Positions 1 through 6,751 of a stretch of DNA of 9,284 nucleotides are shown here, piece by piece (positions within the stretch are counted from its first letter, which is position 1; every line of letters starts with the position of its first letter). Source of the stretch: Deltaproteobacteria bacterium (GTDB lineage: Bacteria > Myxococcota_A > UBA796); NCBI GenBank assembly GCA_002707085.1, contig PALY01000094.1, forward strand, positions 8,845 to 18,128, written 5' to 3'. The notes under the pieces are model-generated. The model worked only from the letters and a program-made list of their open reading frames with translations. It searched no databases and was not told the origin of the DNA. A program made the position numbers and the translations under genes.

Positions 1-3000
1 GACCAGATGGAGGTGCGCACATTCCACTCTTGGTGCCGGAACCTACTTGCCCAATTTCCACTGGAAGCGCAGTTGCATCCTGACTTTGAGGTTGATGCGG
101 ATGGTGAAACGACACAGCGCTCAGTTCGGACCATTGTTGAGGCAGGATTGGAACGCATACTTGTGGGCGAACGTGCCCCGCTGTTGCTGACCCTGATCGA
201 GAATGAAATTGGGCCTTCGGCGATCGAAGCGGCGGTGATCACCTTGGTTCAAGCCGATGTGGATCTGTCAGTCGTATCCAAAAATGTCTTCAATAACGAA
301 GATATAGAGCAAATGGTGCGAAGACTCTGGCGTTCGATTGACGATGTATTGCACTGCGTCGGCGACCGCCTTGGTGATGTAGGCGGGGCGAAGAATGGTC
401 GCCTTCTTGTCGAGAGACTCAGTACCTTGCGAGAGCTTATCCAGGAGAACACGACTCTCTCTATCGAAGAACTCCAGGGTCATATCGAACACGAGCTGCC
501 CGCCAATCTTCGGAAGCATTTGTTGGAAAAATGGGGCAAATCGAATTGCGGAAAAGCTGAGGGTGCCGCTTTGGCAGATGTCGAAGACACACTTGCGGTT
601 TCTGCGACGGGACTGGGCCTCCAAATCGATTGTGTGGGACTCTTGCAACCAGAACTGTATTTTGCGATGCAGATCATCGTTTCTGAGATGCTCGCGGAGG
701 TTCAAGAAGAACAACGAAAAAACGGAGTCATTGGCTTTACGGGTTTGTTGACACGAGCGGCAGCATTGCTCGCTCGCCCTGCGATTGCGGAGCAGGTTCA
801 ACGGGGCCTCGACCAACTATTGGTGGATGAATTCCAGGACACAGACCCAAGACAGTGTGACATCATTCGCGCGGTCGGGCTGAACGGACCTGCAGAACGA
901 CGACCCGGCTTGTTCATTGTGGGGGATCCGAAGCAATCCATCTATGGATGGCGAAACGCTGATTTAAGAGCGTATGAGGCGTTTACTGAGGAAATGCGTG
1001 ATGCGGGTGCGGTCGAGCATGGCTTGGTTCAAAATTTCCGGTCCGTAGCGCCCATATTGTCCGAAGTAGACAGATGTATGGCAAGCCTGATGGTGGCGGA
1101 AGTGGGTGTTCAGCCACAATATGAACAATTGGTGGCGGCGCGAGGTGGTGACTCATTGCGGCCCGCTGTCGAATATTGGGTTTCGTGGGAGTGGGAGGAA
1201 GGTGCCCCAAACCAAAGCACCAAGGCAGTTCAGGCGCGAACTTTAGAAGCGCGCGCTTTGGCCGCCGATTTGGTCCGCCTGCAAGAACAGGGTGTACCAA
1301 TGGATTCAGTAGGCGTTCTTTTTCGTTCGACCAGTGATTTGGACACCTATCAGTCCGCGCTTCGAGATGTTGGTGTTCCTTATGAGGTCACACGAGATAA
1401 AAGCTATTTCCGCAGAAGGGAAATCGTTGACTCCGCTGCATTATTGCGTGGTCTGATCGATCCAATGGATTCATTGGCATTGGTGACATTTTTGAGGTCA
1501 CCAATGGCTTGTGTTCCTGATGCTTCATTTGTTCCCCTTTGGGGCGAAGGTTTCCCTGAGGTTTGGTCCAAATTGGGGTTCTCGGAACAGGCCGCTGAAG
1601 CTTGTAACGAAACAATTGATCGTGCATCTTCGTATGTTGTGGCGGCGGAAGAAGACGTGAATGGTCTTTCTGACTTGCGGGCTTGGGTGCCGCGATTGGA
1701 AGAGATTGTTGGGCACGTTGACCGATTACGGCGTTCATTACATGAAGTGCCGTTTGACGAGTGGATTACCGATGTCCGTGATTTCTTTCTTCCCGATGTG
1801 GTTGGGGCCACTGCTTACCAGGGGGCCTATCGAGTTGCGAACCTGGAACAGTTTTTTCGGCAAGTAGTTGCCCGCATGGAGACCTCATCGGGTGATTTTT
1901 CAGACCTACTTCGTTTTTTGCGGGATGCGATTTCTACACAGCGGGATGCGGAAGAAGCTCGCCCATCCGATGCAGGGCCGGCAGTCCAGTTGTTGACGAT
2001 TCACAAATCGAAGGGACTGGCATTTTCTCATACATATGTGGTCGATTTGCATCATCAGTTTCCACACGCCAAGCGTACACAAGGAACCCTTGTAAGTGCC
2101 GATGGAGGCATCCAATTGGCCGGTTTGGTTCCACCTATGTTTGACCGAGTATGGACTCGTAAACGAGAAGTGGAGCGAGCAGAGCGAATTCGTCTTTTGT
2201 ATGTGGCCATGACTCGGGCGAGGGATCGGCTGGTACTAACGGGTGCTTGGCCGTCAGCCTTGCGTGGAAATGTTCGACCACGCACGATGTTGGACCTGTG
2301 GGGGTGCAAAGAAGAGCCATCCAGTCATCCTTCAGATGTTGCCTCTCGATTGGCTCCAGATGGGGTTGTGCGTGATGAGGGAGGAGTCCGGTGGGTGTTC
2401 CCGGGGCGTTTTCCGATAGAAGGCCACGAAGCCCTTAATTATGGTGTGTTGAATGGTCCCACCCCAGCTTCTGTGCCCGTCGAGCGCGCGCAGGAGGCAA
2501 GACGAAGGCAGCTGCAACCATGGAGCTGTGGGCCGTCCAGTGCGACTGATGATCAAGAGACATCGGTAAGTGGTGGCGGTGTGGGTCGAGAAAATGCTTT
2601 GCTGGCCGGCACGGCGATCCATCTATTGATGGAGGAGTTGCCTGATCAAGGATGCACCAAGGCGGCCGTGACCTCAGATAAACTGGAAACTGCTTTGCAA
2701 AGGGCTGCCGATGGCAGAGCGATACCAGATGGTGCCCGGGATCGCGCAAACGTGCTTTTGGATGCGATAGTAAATGGCGTGCTTCTCAAGAAGTATGAAA
2801 GCCTTGAGATTATCGGCAAAGAGTTGCCCATGCTTTTGGGTGGTGACAATGATGGTCCAGTGGGTGCGTGGGTTGGTTCAATCGATATGCTGTACCGTGA
2901 CCCTGGGACCGGTATGCCGGTAATTGTCGACTACAAAACCGACTTTGTAGGCGGCCGAAACATTGATGAAGTGGCCGCGCATCATGCGGAACAAGGGCGT

Positions 3001-3099
3001 CTATATGTCCAAGCTGTTCAGACTGCGTGGGGCCTACAAGAACCCCCACGGTTTGAAATATGGATGTTGGAACAAGATGAACAAGTTGTGGTCACATGA
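1..3099 (+). CDS. AddA/RecB-like UvrD-family helicase-nuclease, 5' end cut off by window
   Basis: This is the large helicase-nuclease subunit of an AddAB- or RecBCD-type double-strand-break repair complex, which unwinds and degrades DNA ends to prepare them for RecA. The frame is open from base 1, so the ATG at base 7 is an internal Met. Numbering from that Met, the visible superfamily 1 motifs are TFHSWC (5-10), Walker B DEFQDTD (274-280), GDPKQSIYGW (from 306), QNFRS (342-346), IHKSKG (665-670) and the VAMTRAR arginine-finger motif (733-739). A C-terminal PD-(D/E)XK nuclease domain follows, with H872, D960 and D975-Y-K977 as likely metal and catalytic residues. The Walker A motif is absent because it lies upstream; by comparison with the family, roughly 100-130 residues are missing. 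Residues 826-858 form a Ser/Gly/Gln-rich linker before the nuclease. AddA and RecB cannot be separated without the partner genes, which would lie to the left. Confidence 0.92.
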   Translation, partial: DQMEVRTFHSWCRNLLAQFPLEAQLHPDFEVDADGETTQRSVRTIVEAGLERILVGERAPLLLTLIENEIGPSAIEAAVITLVQADVDLSVVSKNVFNNEDIEQMVRRLWRSIDDVLHCVGDRLGDVGGAKNGRLLVERLSTLRELIQENTTLSIEELQGHIEHELPANLRKHLLEKWGKSNCGKAEGAALADVEDTLAVSATGLGLQIDCVGLLQPELYFAMQIIVSEMLAEVQEEQRKNGVIGFTGLLTRAAALLARPAIAEQVQRGLDQLLVDEFQDTDPRQCDIIRAVGLNGPAERRPGLFIVGDPKQSIYGWRNADLRAYEAFTEEMRDAGAVEHGLVQNFRSVAPILSEVDRCMASLMVAEVGVQPQYEQLVAARGGDSLRPAVEYWVSWEWEEGAPNQSTKAVQARTLEARALAADLVRLQEQGVPMDSVGVLFRSTSDLDTYQSALRDVGVPYEVTRDKSYFRRREIVDSAALLRGLIDPMDSLALVTFLRSPMACVPDASFVPLWGEGFPEVWSKLGFSEQAAEACNETIDRASSYVVAAEEDVNGLSDLRAWVPRLEEIVGHVDRLRRSLHEVPFDEWITDVRDFFLPDVVGATAYQGAYRVANLEQFFRQVVARMETSSGDFSDLLRFLRDAISTQRDAEEARPSDAGPAVQLLTIHKSKGLAFSHTYVVDLHHQFPHAKRTQGTLVSADGGIQLAGLVPPMFDRVWTRKREVERAERIRLLYVAMTRARDRLVLTGAWPSALRGNVRPRTMLDLWGCKEEPSSHPSDVASRLAPDGVVRDEGGVRWVFPGRFPIEGHEALNYGVLNGPTPASVPVERAQEARRRQLQPWSCGPSSATDDQETSVSGGGVGRENALLAGTAIHLLMEELPDQGCTKAAVTSDKLETALQRAADGRAIPDGARDRANVLLDAIVNGVLLKKYESLEIIGKELPMLLGGDNDGPVGAWVGSIDMLYRDPGTGMPVIVDYKTDFVGGRNIDEVAAHHAEQGRLYVQAVQTAWGLQEPPRFEIWMLEQDEQVVVT

Positions 3100-3101
3100 C
3101 C

Positions 3102-4061
3102 TTATTCGACAACGCTACACCAAGAACCCAAAGCGTCGATGCCATCTTCAATAAACGGTGATGTTTCACCGAACTGATGGGCTTCTACCCATTCCCAACT
3201 TGCTTGAACTGCTTCCATCGGCACGGCGTGTCCACGGTCATGTTCACAACGGACAACGTAATGTCCATCGCCATAGAGTTGTTCGGCAAGATTGTCTGTT
3301 GCGCCAGAAAAATCGACGAGATCCATGCCGCCACCCGGCCATGTGTCAGTGGGTCCACCAGAGATGAGCAATGCAGGCATGGCATAGGCTGGAGTCTTGT
3401 ATTCGGAGAGAAGGCCGTCGAAGGTCAACATGGAAATGTCCGAACCACCAGACATTTCGATCATGGTTGCCAGCGTGTCACCGCGTTCCCGGGCTACGAC
3501 TGTCGTGAACAGAGCGCCGCCGCTCATGCCCATCGCATGGACTTTCGTTAGGTCGATGTCGCGCTCAAGGGCAGCACAGGTGCGGAGATCATCGAACAAG
3601 ACCATATCGTTGCTTTCTCCCGTTTCGACTTCCCACATAAAAAACTCGAAACCAAGTCGCTCAAACAGCCCTGATTGGGGCAACACGAAGGTCACGCCAG
3701 TCTCGTCTGCAATTGACTGAAGCTGTAATGCTGACGCCATATATTCAGTAGGCGTTGGTGTGGAACTCGGATCCAATAGTCCATGAAAAAAGTAGACTAA
3801 GGGGCCGTCAGGCTCCACCTCACCAGATGGAACTACGACCGTCACGGTTCGGGACTCGCCACTCGATGAAAAGGTCCCAGTGTTGGACTCCATCATTTTT
3901 GGGCAGTCATCATCTGAGAGATCAGCAAGTGGAGCAAGTCCTTCAACCCCGCCATCTCCAGAGGTGTCATCGGATGCAACAAAAGAGTTGCTACCAGTAT
4001 CACTGTCGGACTTCTCGTCTGCGCAACCCACCAAAGCAAATACAAAAAGTAACGACCGCAT
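3102..4061 (-). CDS. Secreted lipoprotein, alpha/beta-hydrolase (esterase/depolymerase-like)
   Basis: The product is a 319-residue predicted lipoprotein with an esterase fold. The start chosen is the ATG at 4061, because GGAGG lies four bases upstream and the peptide then begins directly with a signal sequence; the in-frame ATG at 4085 lacks a ribosome site. Residues 1-12 form a very short hydrophobic signal ending in the lipobox LVGC, so C13 is the predicted lipidated residue. Ala follows it, which by the E. coli rule favours the outer membrane. Residues 14-47 are a low-complexity Asp/Ser/Gly/Thr linker. The hydrolase domain shows an oxyanion HG (93-94), the nucleophile elbow GMSGG with S180, a likely acid D239 in PTDTW, and H278 in DRGHAVP, which is a complete Ser-Asp-His triad. 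This resembles the LpqC/polyhydroxybutyrate-depolymerase/feruloyl-esterase group. Four further cysteines (C53, C162, C272, C315) could form disulfides outside the cytoplasm. It is the third gene of a probable operon, and its natural ester substrate is unknown. Confidence 0.85.
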   Translation of the reverse strand: MRSLLFVFALVGCADEKSDSDTGSNSFVASDDTSGDGGVEGLAPLADLSDDDCPKMMESNTGTFSSSGESRTVTVVVPSGEVEPDGPLVYFFHGLLDPSSTPTPTEYMASALQLQSIADETGVTFVLPQSGLFERLGFEFFMWEVETGESNDMVLFDDLRTCAALERDIDLTKVHAMGMSGGALFTTVVARERGDTLATMIEMSGGSDISMLTFDGLLSEYKTPAYAMPALLISGGPTDTWPGGGMDLVDFSGATDNLAEQLYGDGHYVVRCEHDRGHAVPMEAVQASWEWVEAHQFGETSPFIEDGIDALGSWCSVVE

Positions 4062-4065
4062 GTTG

Positions 4066-4070
4066 CCTCC
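4066..4070 (-). promoter_or_regulatory. Ribosome binding site of the lipoprotein gene
   Basis: On the - strand GGAGG sits four bases before the ATG at 4061. No comparable site precedes the longer in-frame start at 4085. This decides the start and removes eight residues that would otherwise precede the signal peptide. Confidence 0.75.
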
Positions 4071-4103
4071 AAGTGAGGTGATCATACAGGCTTTGGAACT
4101 GAA

Positions 4104-5273
4104 TTAGGTCAAAGAGCCGTCAATCGCATTGCTAAAAAGGTCGGAGAATTCGGCCGCTCCAAAGGGTAGGGGGTTTGTACCTGTACTCGGATCTAAAACG
4201 GCGGCTGGAGCAAAGTCTGCGATATGTTCAGGTTGGACGCCCAGTGCATCGAGCGTGTGTGGAATCCCAAGTTCGTTGCGGAGTGCCAGAACCCAGTCGA
4301 GAAAGGCCATAAAACTTGGATCAGGAAGGTCTAGATAGCGGGAAAGACGAGTCAGTTTTTCTGCAACGGCTGTACGATTCGCGCAGAGTACATAGGGCAT
4401 CACAACCGCATTTATCAGCCCATGATGCGCATGAAGTTGTGCGCCAATGACATGGGCCATACTGTGCATCGCGCCGAGGCCCTTTTGAAACGCGGTGGCC
4501 CCCATTAGCGATGCACTCATCATTGCGCTCCGGGCTTCGATATCATCGGGGTAACGGACGGCCCGTACCAAAAACTCGCTAACGAGGCGGATACCTTCAG
4601 CTGCAATCCCATCGGCCATGGGGTGGTTTCCTGGGGCGCATATTGCTTCCAAGTTGTGAGACAGGGCGTCCATACCAACGGCTGCTGTGATGTGTGCTGG
4701 AAGACCTACAGTGAGTTCCGGGTCACATATGACCCGACTGGGAAGCATGGTGGGGTGAAAAATGATTCGTTTGACTCCCGCCGCTTCATCTAAAATCACA
4801 GAAGCTCTTCCCACCTCGGAGCCTGTTCCGGAAGTTGTGGGTACACCGATGATGGGCGCGACGCCCTTCGCGTTCACTCGTTTCCAATTGCTTCCAACAT
4901 CCTCAAAATCCCACAAGGGCCTGTCCTGACCGACCATGAGGGCGATCGCTTTAGCCGCATCAATTCCGCTTCCTCCACCAAATGCAATCACTCCGTCGTG
5001 CTGTCCTGCACGATACGCAGCAACGCCTTGTTCGACGTTCTGCCCGTTGGGGTTTGCTTGGACGTCGCTGAACACGCCTGTAGGTATGTTTGCAAGTTGG
5101 TTGGCTTCCAGTGCCGCTTCGAGGATGGGCAATTGCGCAATGCCGGGATCGGTCACGAGTAGCGGGTTGCCCATTCCCAGCTCCTTACAGGCATCCGGAA
5201 GTTCTCGGATTCGGCCTGGTCCAAAATGAACCGGAGTGGGGTAGTTCCAGGAGGCTTGTAAATTGGCTGACAT
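4104..5273 (-). CDS. Iron-type (group III) alcohol dehydrogenase
   Basis: This 389-residue protein is a full-length member of the iron-containing alcohol dehydrogenase family (FucO/AdhB/YqhD type), a cytoplasmic NAD(P)-dependent enzyme interconverting an alcohol and an aldehyde or ketone. The nucleotide-binding half has the GGGSGIDAAK motif (99-108) and TTSGTGSEV (146-154). Metal ligands match the FucO pattern in spacing: D202, H206, H270 and H284, with the additional conserved H274. All four are present, so the enzyme should be active. The start at 5273 is preceded by GAGG with a seven-base spacer. Its ATG shares one base with the stop of the aldehyde dehydrogenase gene (TAATG), so translation is probably coupled. 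The same frame stays open up to 5561, but that extension lies inside the upstream gene in a different frame and does not resemble this family. The substrate is unknown. Pairing with an aldehyde dehydrogenase suggests two-step oxidation of a primary alcohol, or the reverse. Confidence 0.93.
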   Translation of the reverse strand: MSANLQASWNYPTPVHFGPGRIRELPDACKELGMGNPLLVTDPGIAQLPILEAALEANQLANIPTGVFSDVQANPNGQNVEQGVAAYRAGQHDGVIAFGGGSGIDAAKAIALMVGQDRPLWDFEDVGSNWKRVNAKGVAPIIGVPTTSGTGSEVGRASVILDEAAGVKRIIFHPTMLPSRVICDPELTVGLPAHITAAVGMDALSHNLEAICAPGNHPMADGIAAEGIRLVSEFLVRAVRYPDDIEARSAMMSASLMGATAFQKGLGAMHSMAHVIGAQLHAHHGLINAVVMPYVLCANRTAVAEKLTRLSRYLDLPDPSFMAFLDWVLALRNELGIPHTLDALGVQPEHIADFAPAAVLDPSTGTNPLPFGAAEFSDLFSNAIDGSLT

Positions 5274-6682
5274 TAGAGAACCTCGGTTCGGAGGTGGAAG
5301 GATTTCGGGCGGGTCATTTGTTCGAAACCAAGAGAGGATAAGGTCACACCTCGTCCGGAATTCTTGATACCAGTCCAGGCGAGTGCAGGATCTAAATAGT
5401 CGCAACGATTCAAGAAAACAGTGCCCGTTTCCAGCTGGCCCGCGATTTCCGTTCCAGCCTCCACGTCGCGGCTCCATATGGATGCGGTGAGTCCGTACCA
5501 GGAATCGTTCATCATTTGAATGGCTTGTTGGTCGCTGGATACCCGCATCACCCCCACACATGGGCCGAAAGTTTCCTCGGTCACAAAAGCCATGGAATGG
5601 TCGACATTCGTGAGAATCTGTGGCGCCACATAGGCGGTATCTGCACGGTCGGCTGGAAAGCGGGCGACATCGATCAACGGGTGCGCTCCCGCTTCAATCG
5701 CCTGAGTGACTGAAACTCGAATCGCATCTGCATTGCGTTGGCGTGCGACGGGTCCAAGGGTGGTGGCAGGATCGGTGGGGTCGCCCAAGCGATATGTCAG
5801 GGTCTCTTCAACCATCTTCTCGATAAAGGAGTCCCAAATTGCATCATGTACATACACTCTTTCAATGCCACAACAGGACTGTCCAGAGTTGAATAGCGCA
5901 CCTTCAACGATGTTGATTGCGGCATGATCTAAGTTCGCGTCGCTGCGTACGTATGCTGGGTCGTTTCCACCCAATTCAAGCCCCAGTCCAATGAATCTGT
6001 TTCTACCCACACGGTTGGCGACCGTCTTCTGGACGGCCACCCCTCCCGAGACAGAGCCGGTGAAGGCCACATGATCAATGACATCATCTGCTAGTACTTG
6101 GGCAGTGGTGTCATGGTTCATATGAAGGACGTTGAAGACGCCGTCGGGAAGGCCCGCAACCTCAAACGCTTCTCGAAAATGTTCAGCCGCGAAAGGTGTT
6201 TGATCGCTATGTTTCAACACCACGCTATTGCCTGCCAACAGGGCTGGTACGATGGCGTTCACAGCTGTAAGGTAAGGGTAGTTCCAGGGGGCCAAGACCA
6301 ACACAACACCCAGTGGCTCCCTGCGGATATACCGAGTAAAACCACGTTTCGGACTGGGTATTATGTCTTGCAGTGATTCTTCAGCGATGCTTGCCATGTA
6401 TCGCGCTCGATCGGCCATTCCAGCCACTTCACCTGGAGTAAAACGAATGGGTCTGCCCATACATTGGGTGATGGAAGATGCGATTTCATCACTGCGTGCT
6501 TCCATCGCCTGAACGAAGCCCTCAATGATGGAAATCCGATCACTGATAGAAGTGTTCCGCCACTCACGTTGGGACTTGCGGGCCTTGTCGAGTGTTCGGG
6601 CGATGAGACCCGGTGACGCCTCTTCAATGGTGGCTACTACGTTTCCGTCTATGGGTGAGATAACGTCGAATGTTCGCTTCAT
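5273..6682 (-). CDS. NAD(P)-dependent aldehyde dehydrogenase
   Basis: This 469-residue cytoplasmic enzyme of the aldehyde dehydrogenase superfamily oxidises an aldehyde to the carboxylic acid. Visible landmarks in order are APWN with N134, the cofactor-binding lysine K157 in VVLKHSD, FTGS (207-210), the general base E236 in LELGG, the catalytic C270 in FNSGQSC, the EETFGP motif (369-374), and the C-terminal KNSGRG (440-445). All catalytic residues are present. A second cysteine (C271) follows the nucleophile immediately. The CCGIERVYV context after it looks like an uncharacterised subclade near the succinate-semialdehyde/betaine-aldehyde groups, so the substrate should not be assigned from the name. 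The start at 6682 has AAAGGAG with a five-base spacer. The gene overlaps the alcohol dehydrogenase gene by one base. It lies 69 bases downstream of the PilZ-protein gene, so it may begin its own transcript or continue that one. Confidence 0.94.
   Translation of the reverse strand: MKRTFDVISPIDGNVVATIEEASPGLIARTLDKARKSQREWRNTSISDRISIIEGFVQAMEARSDEIASSITQCMGRPIRFTPGEVAGMADRARYMASIAEESLQDIIPSPKRGFTRYIRREPLGVVLVLAPWNYPYLTAVNAIVPALLAGNSVVLKHSDQTPFAAEHFREAFEVAGLPDGVFNVLHMNHDTTAQVLADDVIDHVAFTGSVSGGVAVQKTVANRVGRNRFIGLGLELGGNDPAYVRSDANLDHAAINIVEGALFNSGQSCCGIERVYVHDAIWDSFIEKMVEETLTYRLGDPTDPATTLGPVARQRNADAIRVSVTQAIEAGAHPLIDVARFPADRADTAYVAPQILTNVDHSMAFVTEETFGPCVGVMRVSSDQQAIQMMNDSWYGLTASIWSRDVEAGTEIAGQLETGTVFLNRCDYLDPALAWTGIKNSGRGVTLSSLGFEQMTRPKSFHLRTEVL
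5281..5284 (-). promoter_or_regulatory. Ribosome binding site of the alcohol dehydrogenase gene, inside the upstream gene
   Basis: GAGG on the - strand lies seven bases before the ATG at 5273 and within the last codons of the aldehyde dehydrogenase gene. Together with the TAATG overlap it supports coupled re-initiation and fixes the start. Confidence 0.65.
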
Positions 6683-6687
6683 TCCGG

Positions 6688-6694
6688 CTCCTTT
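6688..6694 (-). promoter_or_regulatory. Strong ribosome binding site of the aldehyde dehydrogenase gene
   Basis: AAAGGAG on the - strand stands five bases before the ATG at 6682. It is the best-matched Shine-Dalgarno site in the window and suggests that the first enzyme gene of the proposed operon is well translated. Confidence 0.8.
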
Positions 6695-6751
6695 GCGGGC
6701 TGATTCTGCCTAAGTTGATTCAACCATTTTCGCTTTTGGAACCTAGCGTTT

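Noticed and set aside
7..9. ATG at base 7 as the true start of the helicase gene
   Set aside because: It would remove the Walker A motif, without which the helicase cannot work. The frame is open to the window edge and the TFHSWC motif follows immediately, where well over 100 residues normally precede it.
268..816. 182-codon open frame on the - strand opposite the helicase
   Set aside because: It is antisense to a strongly conserved helicase region, has no recognisable domain or ribosome site, and has a composition typical of a shadow frame.
4062..4085. Longer lipoprotein start at the ATG at 4085
   Set aside because: There is no ribosome site before it, it adds eight residues ahead of the signal peptide, and it places the GGAGG element inside the coding region.
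5274..5561. Upstream in-frame extension of the alcohol dehydrogenase to an ATG at 5561
   Set aside because: The extension lies inside the aldehyde dehydrogenase gene in another frame, is rich in Arg/Trp/Cys and unlike the family. The ATG at 5273 has a ribosome site and gives the normal family length.
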